NCBI GenBank assembly: GCA_029983705.1
Contig: JASBYZ010000027.1
Location: 1-16,468, forward strand
DNA length: 16,468 nt
Source: Coriobacteriales bacterium
GTDB lineage: Bacteria > Actinomycetota > Coriobacteriia > Coriobacteriales > JAEZZM01
Direction of reading: 5' to 3'
Both the position numbers and the translations under genes were made by a program. The stretch's first letter is position 1; every line of letters starts with the position of its first letter. Positions 6,707-13,706 of this stretch are shown in pieces. The notes beneath the pieces are model-generated. The model was not told the DNA's origin and searched no databases. It saw nothing but the letters and a program-made list of their open reading frames with translations.

Positions 6707-8185
6707 ATGAGTCAGGCAAAACGAGGAAATCCTCGTCATATAAAACGCAATACAAAAAGAGCAGGCTATAAGGGTCCTGCTCTTACACGCCGAAGCCTTG
6801 TGGTGGGCGCTTCTTTAAGTGCGCTTGCTGCAGGCTCTGGTGTGGTAGGTCTTGTTGCCTGCTCTAAGCATAAGGACAAAGAAGAAGCTTCAACTCAGGG
6901 TCAAATTATTGAAAAAGATAATTTTGAGAACATGATGGAGTATGAAACGGTAAGCCCAGACGCAATCTTAGAGCATGAGTATGAGCTGCCCCTAGGCTCA
7001 CGTGTTCACCTCAGTGCAGACCGCTATGCAGCAATTATTACGAGAAATGAAAAAGCGGTTCCCTTAAGCTCTCTTGCGCTTTTTGACTTTCAAACTGGCT
7101 CTTACCACATAACTCATAAAGAAGCTGCAAGCAAAGACGGTAACTATACCCTCTTTGATATGCGCGCCTCTGATGACATGGTGGTATGGCTTGAGCTCGA
7201 TTTTGATACGCAAAATTGGGCGCTGTACACCCAAACACATGCAAGCGGCAGACCTACGGGTGAAGTACTCAAACTTGATGCTGGAAGCTCAGATTTTAAT
7301 CCACCAGATTTTACGGTCTGGAGACATAAGGTGTACTGGCAAATTAGCCCTAATGCAGAGGGTCCTAAAAAGTCAGAAAACTCACTCTTATACTGCTGGG
7401 AGCTTGGAGAAGCTACTGGTACAGAGCTCTGGAGATCATATGGACGCTTTGCCACAAGACCAGTTATCTCTAAAGATAGCCTGGTAATTTGTCCGCGCCT
7501 TCAAACTGAGGGCTCAAAACTATATGCCCCCACTGCAATTAATTGTTCAAACAATCAGATGTTTGACCAGCTTCAAATGCCTGGGGGAGTAAGCCCAAGC
7601 ATGACAAATTATGTGACTGACCGTTTTGCTATTGCTATAGAGGCGAGCTATAACTTTGGTGGTCTCTTAGGCACTATGGGAACATATTTTGGGCGAGAAG
7701 GATCTAAGTTTATTGGATGCGGGCGTGAGCCATACGCTCAGCCGGTTCAGGTGGGTTCAAGACTTTGCATAAAAAATCGTGGCTCACTTCTTATTTTTGA
7801 CCCAGACTCTAAGAGTTACTACCGTCTTCCTGCTACTAATAACTCTACTGATTGGGGAGATTTTCCTGCAAGCGAGGGCTCTGACGATAAGCTTATTACC
7901 TATGCAACGGTAAAAAATGCGCAAACAGGACTTCCGTCTCACGTATCTTTGCGCGTATATAAACTTCCAAATTCCGCACAAGCTAGACGCGAAGATAAGC
8001 CTCAAGAAAATCAAAGAGTATATGAGCAAGCTCCTATTACCGTTGTAAATCCTGACGGCTCTCAAACTACTATTAACCCTGGTACTGATGCATTTATGGT
8101 ACAAGATACTATGGATCCTAATGCCCAAGCATCTACTTCAGAGACTCAAACACAGGAAGAGTCCTCACAGGCTAAAACCGAATAA
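6707..8185 (+). CDS. Tat-exported lipoprotein of unknown function
   Basis: The 492-residue protein begins with a long basic leader and a twin-arginine signal: TRRSLVVGA at residues 27-35, a hydrophobic stretch to 50, then the lipobox LVAC with acceptor Cys52. It should be exported folded and anchored on the outer face of the membrane. The mature part has recurring short beta-like segments with Trp/Tyr and small/acidic turns (for example AIITRNEKAVPLSSLALFDF, about 108-127), suggesting a beta-propeller or TolB-like sheet structure; this is impressionistic. The last 25 residues are Gln/Ser/Glu-rich and probably disordered. I do not recognise a family. It is followed by a response regulator and kinase, so it could be a sensor accessory akin to LpqB beside MtrAB. 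The ribosome site (AGGCGG) is modest, and the 75 bases upstream show no clear promoter. Confidence 0.85.
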   Translation: MSQAKRGNPRHIKRNTKRAGYKGPALTRRSLVVGASLSALAAGSGVVGLVACSKHKDKEEASTQGQIIEKDNFENMMEYETVSPDAILEHEYELPLGSRVHLSADRYAAIITRNEKAVPLSSLALFDFQTGSYHITHKEAASKDGNYTLFDMRASDDMVVWLELDFDTQNWALYTQTHASGRPTGEVLKLDAGSSDFNPPDFTVWRHKVYWQISPNAEGPKKSENSLLYCWELGEATGTELWRSYGRFATRPVISKDSLVICPRLQTEGSKLYAPTAINCSNNQMFDQLQMPGGVSPSMTNYVTDRFAIAIEASYNFGGLLGTMGTYFGREGSKFIGCGREPYAQPVQVGSRLCIKNRGSLLIFDPDSKSYYRLPATNNSTDWGDFPASEGSDDKLITYATVKNAQTGLPSHVSLRVYKLPNSAQARREDKPQENQRVYEQAPITVVNPDGSQTTINPGTDAFMVQDTMDPNAQASTSETQTQEESSQAKTE

Positions 8186-8272
8186 GAATATATCAAAAAT
8201 GAAATTCTCCACAATTGGGTAGCAATAGTCTATAGGCCCGTCTGAGATGGGTAGAATGAGAATAACTTTTTT

Positions 8273-8301
8273 AATGGAAATAATTTCATTGTAGTTAAGG
8301 A
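8273..8301 (+). promoter_or_regulatory. Imperfect dyad and ribosome site before the response-regulator gene
   Basis: AATGGAAATAATTTCATT (8273-8290) is an imperfect 18-base dyad with seven of nine positions paired, followed by the strong ribosome site GTTAAGGAG (8293-8301) eight bases before the ATG. The 124-base gap also has a short stem, CCCGTC/GATGGG (8237-8242/8246-8251), not directly followed by a T-run. No convincing -35/-10 pair was seen. The dyad could be an autoregulatory site, but it is weak. Confidence 0.25.
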
Positions 8302-8309
8302 GTCCGTTA

Positions 8310-9035
8310 ATGAGTAATGATGCACGCCGCATCCTCCTTGTTGAGGATGAAAAAGCTATCCGTGATGCGGTAGCTGCGTATTTAGAGCGCGAAGGCTATT
8401 GGGTTACCGGTGTTGGTGACGGACAGCTTGCGCTTGAAGAGTTTAATAAACGTCGCTTTGACTTAGTGGTTCTTGACCTCATGCTACCTAAACTTTCTGG
8501 TGAGCGTGTTTGCCGTGCGATCAGAGATTCCTCTGATGTGCCAATTATTATGCTTACCGCAAAAGGTGAAGTAGAAGACAGAATTATTGGTCTTGAACTT
8601 GGTGCAGATGACTACTTAATTAAGCCATTCTCACCTCGTGAGTTAGTTGCTCGTGTAAGAGCGCTGCTTCGTCGTAGCCACATTGACTCTGAACCTCAGC
8701 GTGAAGTATTAGACTTTGGCGAGCTTGTAATTGATGTAAGTGGTCACAAGATTTTAGTATACGATGAAGAGGTAGACCTTACCGCATCTGAGTTTAAGCT
8801 TCTTACCACGCTTGCAAGATATCCAGGCAGAGTTTACACCCGTATGGAGCTTGTAGAAAAAGTTTTGGGTTATGACTTTGAAGGTTACGAGCGTACCATT
8901 GACTCACACGTTAAAAACCTACGTGCTAAATTGGGCGATGATCCTAAGAATCCAAAGTGGCTCTACACCGTTCACGGAGTTGGTTACCGCTTTGAGGCAC
9001 CACAGAAAAAAGAGCAAAAGCCAGCTGAGGAGTAA
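8310..9035 (+). CDS. OmpR/PhoB-family response regulator (MtrA-like)
   Basis: The 241-residue protein has a receiver domain (about 7-120) with the acidic pocket Glu12-Asp13, phosphoacceptor Asp56 in VVLDLMLP, Thr83 and Lys105 (LIKPF). A winged-helix DNA-binding domain follows at about 135-229, with recognition-helix region RTIDSHVKNLRAKLGDDP (195-212) and wing TVHGVGYRF (220-228). It should be phosphorylated by the kinase encoded 89 bases downstream and then regulate transcription. Similarity to actinobacterial MtrA is strong in general features, but eye comparison cannot separate MtrA from PhoP/RegX-type relatives. A short charged tail (KKEQKPAEE) follows the wing. The gene is preceded by a strong ribosome site and by the lipoprotein gene, so the three genes probably form one signalling unit. 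Confidence 0.93.
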   Translation: MSNDARRILLVEDEKAIRDAVAAYLEREGYWVTGVGDGQLALEEFNKRRFDLVVLDLMLPKLSGERVCRAIRDSSDVPIIMLTAKGEVEDRIIGLELGADDYLIKPFSPRELVARVRALLRRSHIDSEPQREVLDFGELVIDVSGHKILVYDEEVDLTASEFKLLTTLARYPGRVYTRMELVEKVLGYDFEGYERTIDSHVKNLRAKLGDDPKNPKWLYTVHGVGYRFEAPQKKEQKPAEE

Positions 9036-9061
9036 TTACGCTTTTAGCTGATTAAAAATAA

Positions 9062-9085
9062 CTTATAAGCACTTTGAGTTATAAT
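9062..9085 (+). promoter_or_regulatory. Possible internal promoter before the histidine kinase gene
   Basis: A perfect TATAAT hexamer lies at 9080-9085, about 40 bases before the kinase start, and an 8-bp palindrome CTTATAAG is just upstream at 9062-9069. No good -35 is spaced 16-18 bases upstream, so any promoter would be weak or factor-dependent. The 89-base gap to the regulator gene is long for a two-component pair, which makes some extra control plausible. Confidence 0.3.
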
Positions 9086-9124
9086 TAAAAAACTGCAGGT
9101 AATATTTGACTTAGAAGAAATTAC

Positions 9125-10762
9125 ATGAGCTTATTTAACTCAAAGGATAAAACAAGCCAACTTGATAAGGCCGCCGCTTCTAGTGGGCAGAGCTATAATA
9201 CTCAGCCTACCAAAGATGGCGGCCCTGTTATTTCTTACGCATCACGCGTTTCAGGCTCCTTTGCTTTGATTGCTGCTATGACTGCCCTTATTTTAGTGCT
9301 GGTACTTGCGCTTGTTTGGGATAATGAGTTTGCAGATTATACCCGCTCAAACATGCAGTCCTTAGCACGCTCTACTGCAGCAAGCATTGCAGATAGATAC
9401 GATATTTATAAATACTGGGCACCACAGGTCTTGGAACCTGCATCAAATGCTTCAGATATTTCAACGGGTATTGGTATCCAAATTTTAGATTCATACGATA
9501 ACCCTGTTTATGATGATACCTGGATTACAACGGGCGGAAACTTAAACGGAATAGATCTCTCGCTTGCTCCTGCAGGCTCATCAAGTGAAGAAGCTCCTAT
9601 AGTTTTAGACAACGGAAGACGTGTTGGTAAGGTAAAGGTCTGGGCCTTTGGTTCAGAGGCACTCTATACTCAAAATGATATTGCCTTTAGACAAAGCTCA
9701 TATCGAGCTATTTTTATTGCCGCACTTATCGCCATAGTGCTTGCAGTGATTGTTGGTTTTTACTTTGCACGTTCACTGTCTACACCAATCAAAAAAATTA
9801 CTAACGCAGCTCAGCAGATAAAAGATGGTGACCTTTCTGCACGCACTCACTTGCGGGGCGAAGATGAGGTTGCTCACTTGGGGCAAATTTTTGACTCGAT
9901 GGCACGCTCGCTTGAAAAGGACAAAGAGCTTGAGCGCAGGCTTACTACAGATGTAGCGCATGAGCTTAGAACTCCGCTCATGGCTATTCAGTCAACCGTT
10001 GAGGCTATCCAAGACGGTGTATTTCCTGCTGACGATGAGCGCTTGGCAGTTATTGGTGGAGAGACTCGTAGACTTTCAAGGCTTGTAGATGCGCTTTTGC
10101 AGCTTTCTCGTCTTGAGTCTGGTGCTACTAAGTTTAATTTTAGAAAGTATGACATCTTGGATTTGGCGCATTCCATAGTAATTTCTCATGAGGCTATGAT
10201 AAATGAGTCAGGAATGAACCTTGAGTTTATCAACAAAACTGATAAGCAAAAGCTTGTCGTAGAAATTGATCCTGATAAGATGCGCCAAGCAGTAGTAAAC
10301 CTCTTATCAAACGCGGTGCGCTACACCGACTCAGGTGGAGCGATTACTATTTCGGTTGCTGAAGACTGGAAGCGCGTTTATATTGCAGTTTCTGATACTG
10401 GAATTGGTATTGATAAGGATAGTCTTGACAGTATCTTTGGAAGGTTTTGGAGGGCAGAGGGCTCAAGAAACCGCGCTGCCGGAGGCCTTGGTGTTGGACT
10501 TTCTGTAACAAAAGAGGTAGTTGAAAGACATCACGGTTCTATTCAGGTAGAGTCAGAAGTGGGTGTTGGTACAACCTTTACCATAAGCATTCCAAAAATC
10601 CAGCATCATAAAAAGCCAGAGACCAAAGATCAGGCAGAAATAGATGAGCAAAATGAGCTTGAACGTCAGGCTAAAGACGAGCCAGATATTAGAGAAGCTG
10701 CTCGTAAAAAAGATAGAGATCAAGAAAATTATTTTGATGGCGATGATGGCTTAATAGGCTAA
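9125..10762 (+). CDS. HAMP-domain sensor histidine kinase (MtrB/PhoR-like)
   Basis: The 545-residue membrane kinase has a polar cytoplasmic N-terminus of about 40 residues, TM1 at 44-66, an extracytoplasmic sensor region at about 67-190, TM2 at 193-215 and HAMP at about 213-268. HisKA follows with phosphoacceptor His279 in DVAHELRTPL, then HATPase_c with the N box around Asn396 (NLLSNAVRY), G1 DTGIGI (424-429), F box FGRFWRAE (438-445) and G2 GLGVGLS (454-460). It should autophosphorylate and pass phosphate to the upstream regulator's Asp56. The 50 C-terminal residues after the kinase fold (from about 495) are strongly charged, Lys/Asp/Glu-rich and not part of the catalytic domain. The ribosome site (AGAAG) is weak. 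The signal it senses is unknown. Confidence 0.93.
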   Translation: MSLFNSKDKTSQLDKAAASSGQSYNTQPTKDGGPVISYASRVSGSFALIAAMTALILVLVLALVWDNEFADYTRSNMQSLARSTAASIADRYDIYKYWAPQVLEPASNASDISTGIGIQILDSYDNPVYDDTWITTGGNLNGIDLSLAPAGSSSEEAPIVLDNGRRVGKVKVWAFGSEALYTQNDIAFRQSSYRAIFIAALIAIVLAVIVGFYFARSLSTPIKKITNAAQQIKDGDLSARTHLRGEDEVAHLGQIFDSMARSLEKDKELERRLTTDVAHELRTPLMAIQSTVEAIQDGVFPADDERLAVIGGETRRLSRLVDALLQLSRLESGATKFNFRKYDILDLAHSIVISHEAMINESGMNLEFINKTDKQKLVVEIDPDKMRQAVVNLLSNAVRYTDSGGAITISVAEDWKRVYIAVSDTGIGIDKDSLDSIFGRFWRAEGSRNRAAGGLGVGLSVTKEVVERHHGSIQVESEVGVGTTFTISIPKIQHHKKPETKDQAEIDEQNELERQAKDEPDIREAARKKDRDQENYFDGDDGLIG

Positions 10763-10779
10763 TAATCGGAGGGATTTAC

Positions 10780-11781
10780 ATGCCACGTCATTTTATTGAC
10801 ACCAGTTCGTATTCAGCAGAAGAGCTCTTAAAGATTGTAGATTTAGCAGTTGCTATTGATGATGCAATCAATTGCGGAGTTTATCCGCAGCTTCTTGCGC
10901 ACAAAAATATTGGTATGCTCTTTGAGCATAGATCTACTCGTACCAATATTTCATTTAGAACTGCAGCAAGCCAACTTGGTGGAAACGCTCAATTTTACGA
11001 TGCAAGCTCTATTCAATTTGGTGCACATGAAGATCATAAAGATACTGCAGAAAATATGAGTGCCTTACTTGATGCGCTGGTATTAAGAATAGGCTCGCAT
11101 GAAACACTCGAGGCACTGGCATCTTATTCAAGTGTTCCAGTGATTAACGCACTAACCGATTTAAACCATCCAACCCAAGAGCTCTCAGATCTACTTACTA
11201 TTTTGGATGCAAAAGATCCAAACAAAGAGCTTAAGGACTTAAAGCTCGTATTTGTTGGTGACGGAACTCAAATCTGCGCAAGCGCAATTTTGGTAGCTGC
11301 AAAGTTTGGAATGCACTTTGTACACTATGGTCCAAAAGATGCAGCACTTCCAGATAAGTTCTTAAACCTTGCTCGTGAAGAGGCTCAAAAGAGCGGTGCT
11401 GTTTTAGAGCACAGCCAGGACAGAGAGAGCGTTAAGGGTGCAGACTTCTTATACACCGATGTCTTATACGGCACATATTCTGACGAGAAAGACCCATCAG
11501 AGTATCTTGATCGCTTTTTACCTGATTACCAAATCAATAAAGAACTCCTTGATTATGCAGGAGATCAGTGCAAAGTGCTCCACTGTTTACCAGCAAATCG
11601 CGGTGAAGAAATTACTGCAGAGGTCTTGGATTCAGACAGAACACTTTCAATGCAGCAAACGCTTAATCGCCTAAAGATTACACGTGCGCTTTTGGTATAT
11701 CTCATTGGTCAAGATGAAGTGGATGAAGAAAAAGCACAAGAGCCTCTTAATAGAATAAGAGAACTTTTAAGTGATAAATAA
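10780..11781 (+). CDS. Carbamoyltransferase, putrescine carbamoyltransferase-like (OTC superfamily)
   Basis: The 333-residue protein is an aspartate/ornithine-carbamoyltransferase-fold enzyme, which exchanges a carbamoyl group between carbamoyl phosphate and an amine. NHPTQE (129-134) and HCLPANRGEE (268-277) are family hallmarks. The HPTQ form (not HPCQ), TDVLYGTY (226-233) in place of the ornithine-binding SMG loop, and a C-terminal helix-like extension after LLVYLIG (304-310) match putrescine carbamoyltransferase as I remember it, which reads YGLY at the loop. The carbamoyl-phosphate motif is STRTN-ISFR (52-60) instead of the near-universal STRTR-xSFE, an unusual change. The gene starts 17 bases after the kinase stop with a strong CGGAGGG site. 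No agmatine deiminase, antiporter or carbamate kinase accompanies it here. Automated annotation may call it ornithine carbamoyltransferase. Family membership is certain; substrate is uncertain. Confidence 0.85.
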   Translation: MPRHFIDTSSYSAEELLKIVDLAVAIDDAINCGVYPQLLAHKNIGMLFEHRSTRTNISFRTAASQLGGNAQFYDASSIQFGAHEDHKDTAENMSALLDALVLRIGSHETLEALASYSSVPVINALTDLNHPTQELSDLLTILDAKDPNKELKDLKLVFVGDGTQICASAILVAAKFGMHFVHYGPKDAALPDKFLNLAREEAQKSGAVLEHSQDRESVKGADFLYTDVLYGTYSDEKDPSEYLDRFLPDYQINKELLDYAGDQCKVLHCLPANRGEEITAEVLDSDRTLSMQQTLNRLKITRALLVYLIGQDEVDEEKAQEPLNRIRELLSDK

Positions 11782-11794
11782 AGCTCAGACTAGT

Positions 11795-11800
11795 TACAAT
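11795..11800 (+). promoter_or_regulatory. Possible -10 box of the purine operon
   Basis: TACAAT lies 44 bases upstream of purC, in the 62-base gap after the carbamoyltransferase gene. The matching -35 position (11772-11777) is poor. An 8-bp palindrome, GTTTAAAC, follows at 11811-11818. No PurR box or purine-riboswitch fold was recognised. Weak evidence only. Confidence 0.25.
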
Positions 11801-11843
11801 AGAACTTTAGGTTTAAACATCTAAGAAAGGAATTTGAGCGCAT

Positions 11844-12731
11844 ATGGCAAGCGAACTTAATCGCCCTGATTCACAGGGTAAGGTAAGAGACATCTACGAT
11901 TTAGGCGAAGAGCTTTTACTTGTGGCAAGTGACAGAATTAGTGCATTTGACTACATTCTTCCAGATGAAATCCCTCATAAGGGTGAAATTTTAACCAGAA
12001 TTTCAAAGTTTTGGTTTGAGATGTTTGAACATGTTTTGCCAACTCACTACATCACTACTGATGTAGATGCGCTTCCAAATAAGTTCTTAGGTTATAGAGA
12101 CTACCTTGCCGGAAGATCAATGCTTGTAAGAAAGGCAGAGCCTATTGCCGCTGAGTGCATTGTCCGTGGCTACCTTACTGGTTCAGGCAAAAAAGAATAT
12201 GATCAGACTGGAACCATCAAGGGCATTGAGCTCCCAGAAGGTTTAGTAGAGGCATCAAAGCTTGATGAGCCAATCTTTACCCCTTCAACAAAGGCAGCAA
12301 TTGGAGATCATGATGAGAACATCTCATTTGCTGAGCTTAAGAAGAAGCTTGGTTCAGACCTTGCTGAGCAGCTCAGACAGTACTCGATCTCTTTATATAA
12401 CAAGGCTGCACACTACGCAGAAGAGCGCGGCATCATTATTGCAGACACCAAATTTGAGTTTGGTTTAATTGATGGTCACGTAACCTTAATTGATGAGTGC
12501 GTAACTCCAGATTCTTCAAGATTTTGGCCGCTTGAGGGCTATGAAGCTGGTAAAACTCAGCCTTCATTTGACAAGCAATATGTGAGAGATTGGCTTAAGG
12601 CCAACTGGAATATGCAAGGAGACGCTCCACATCTTCCAAAAGAGGTTATCGAAGAGACTTCTAAAAAATACATTCAAGCATATGAGTTATTAGTGGGCGA
12701 AAAATTTGTACCTATGAAAGAGAGTTTGTAA
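11844..12731 (+). CDS. purC: Phosphoribosylaminoimidazole-succinocarboxamide synthase (SAICAR synthase)
   Basis: PurC condenses CAIR with aspartate using ATP to give SAICAR in de novo IMP synthesis. The 295-residue product has the family blocks: GKVRDIYDLG (12-21) forming the nucleotide-binding start, VASDRISAFDYILPDEIPHKG (the ATP/CAIR region, about 27-47), the signature around EPIAAECIVRGYLTGS (98-113), and the C-terminal signature IIADTKFEFGLIDG followed by DECVTPDSSRFWP. Length is typical of the longer PurC type. An in-frame TGA at 11835-11837 excludes an upstream start; the AAGAAAGGAA site is rather far from the ATG. The TAA stop abuts the GTG start of the next gene with no gap, so the two are almost certainly translationally coupled. 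Confidence is high. Confidence 0.97.
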   Translation: MASELNRPDSQGKVRDIYDLGEELLLVASDRISAFDYILPDEIPHKGEILTRISKFWFEMFEHVLPTHYITTDVDALPNKFLGYRDYLAGRSMLVRKAEPIAAECIVRGYLTGSGKKEYDQTGTIKGIELPEGLVEASKLDEPIFTPSTKAAIGDHDENISFAELKKKLGSDLAEQLRQYSISLYNKAAHYAEERGIIIADTKFEFGLIDGHVTLIDECVTPDSSRFWPLEGYEAGKTQPSFDKQYVRDWLKANWNMQGDAPHLPKEVIEETSKKYIQAYELLVGEKFVPMKESL

Positions 12732-13448
12732 GTGGCACGTCGCAACCCTTTAAATGAAAGAAATATTAATAAGGACGCAAAGACCGGATCTACAAGAAAA
12801 TCAGCCGCATCTGCTAAGCCTGTTCGTAAGGCAGCAGATACGGTTTATGTAAAATCTGCCGGCTCTTCAAAATCTAAGCCGCTCTCTAAAGCGGAGAAAA
12901 AAGAGCAGCGCAAAAAAGATACTGAAAGAGAAAATAAGGTTTATGCAGCATCAACTGCAATGACCAAGGCAACCCCAGAGTACAGCAAGTACAAAAAGAT
13001 TTGGTGGGGCATTTTAATACTGGCAATTGTAGCTACTGTTGTGGCATGGATTATGCAGCTTAATCGCGAAAGCTTTGGCGAGGTTGGCATGATTGTTGCC
13101 CTTGTAGTGGCATACGCAGCCATTATTTTTGCCCTTATTTTAGACTTCTGGAAAGTGCGCCCTATCAGAAAAGAGATGCGCAAAAAAGCTGCAAGCATGT
13201 CAGAAAAGCAGCTGGATAATATTATTGAACAAGAAGTCCTCAAAAACCAAAAGAAAAAGCTTAAGAAAAAGTTTTCTAAAAAAGATGAGGCTCCAAGCAA
13301 AGAAGAGCAAGAACAGCTCGAAAAAATTGAGTCTTTACAAGAAAAAGCTAAAGACCGAGAAGAGCGTTTAAATAAAAATACTGATACTCAAGAAGTTAAA
13401 CGAGACATGTCTCGCATTAATTCATATCGCAAAGGTTCGCATAAATAA
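12732..13448 (+). CDS. Lysine-rich two-helix membrane protein of unknown function inside the purine operon
   Basis: The 238-residue product has three parts. The N-terminus of about 88 residues is basic and polar (Lys/Arg/Ser/Ala-rich). A hairpin of two membrane helices follows, at about 90-109 (starting IWWGILILAIV) and 118-138, joined by a short loop with NRESFGE. The C-terminal tail of about 100 residues is Lys/Glu-rich and probably a coiled coil from about 150 to 225. With basic residues flanking both helices, both termini should be cytoplasmic. No enzymatic motif is visible and I do not recognise the family; it resembles the widely seen uncharacterised DUF-type membrane proteins of actinobacteria. 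Its GTG start directly follows the purC stop and purS starts 12 bases after it, so expression tracks the purine operon, although no purine role is implied by sequence. Confidence 0.82.
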   Translation: MARRNPLNERNINKDAKTGSTRKSAASAKPVRKAADTVYVKSAGSSKSKPLSKAEKKEQRKKDTERENKVYAASTAMTKATPEYSKYKKIWWGILILAIVATVVAWIMQLNRESFGEVGMIVALVVAYAAIIFALILDFWKVRPIRKEMRKKAASMSEKQLDNIIEQEVLKNQKKKLKKKFSKKDEAPSKEEQEQLEKIESLQEKAKDREERLNKNTDTQEVKRDMSRINSYRKGSHK

Positions 13449-13460
13449 GAAAGGCGCTTC

Positions 13461-13694
13461 ATGAAACGATTTGCAGTATATGTTACATCCAAGGAAGGTA
13501 TTTTTGATCCTGCCGGAGAAAATTCTCGTAAGGCTCTCAAATCACTTGGATTTAGTGGCGTTACAGATCTTGCTATAGGTAAATATATTGAACTTGAGGT
13601 TGAGGATAGCAACACTGAAGAAGAAGTAGCCAAGATGTGCGAAAAACTTCTAGCTAATCCAGTAATTGAAGACTATAAGATTAAAGAACTTTAA
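13461..13694 (+). CDS. purS: FGAM synthase small subunit PurS
   Basis: The 77-residue protein matches PurS in size, order and sequence: MKRFAVYVTSKEGIFDPAGE at the start (beta strand and the conserved D-P-x-G region), KSLGFSGVTDLAIGKYIEL in the middle, and a C-terminal EEVAKMCEKLLANPVIEDYKI typical of the family. PurS dimers bridge PurQ and PurL in the formylglycinamidine ribonucleotide synthase complex and help pass ammonia from the glutaminase to the synthase. An AAGAAAGG ribosome site precedes the ATG. purQ follows within 6-12 bases. PurS occurs only in organisms using the short PurL, which agrees with the downstream gene. Confidence 0.95.
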   Translation: MKRFAVYVTSKEGIFDPAGENSRKALKSLGFSGVTDLAIGKYIELEVEDSNTEEEVAKMCEKLLANPVIEDYKIKEL

Positions 13695-13697
13695 GGA
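13693..13697 (+). promoter_or_regulatory. Ribosome site deciding the purQ start
   Basis: AAGGA at 13693-13697 overlaps the purS stop codon. It lies three bases from the ATG at 13701 and nine bases from the in-frame ATG at 13707. The second spacing is closer to the optimum, and PurQ proteins usually begin MKFGVV.. or similar, so 13707 is preferred; the longer form would add only Met-Pro. Confidence 0.6.
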
Positions 13698-13706
13698 TAT
13701 ATGCCC

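Noticed and set aside
7784..8128. 114-residue antisense frame inside the lipoprotein gene
   Set aside because: Composition is random-looking, with no domain or ribosome site, and the sense frame has a clear Tat/lipobox start and continuous coding character.
8236..8276. CCCGTC/GATGGG stem followed some bases later by a T-run, as a terminator of the lipoprotein gene
   Set aside because: The stem is only six pairs with a G-T mismatch, and the T-run starts about 15 bases after the stem, too far for intrinsic termination.
9021..9056. AAAAGC/GCTTTT and CAGCT/AGCTG matches around the response-regulator stop as a hairpin terminator
   Set aside because: The matching blocks occur in an order that cannot form one continuous stem.
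10930..10965. STRTN/SFR change in the carbamoyltransferase as a sequencing error or pseudogene mark
   Set aside because: The frame is intact over 333 residues, downstream motifs are normal, and two separate codon changes are needed, so it is more likely genuine divergence.
12941..13300. 119-residue antisense frame with Phe/Ser/Ile-rich hydrophobic protein
   Set aside because: It is the complement of the Lys/Glu/Ala-rich membrane-protein gene; Lys codons read backwards give Phe. No ribosome site or family resemblance.
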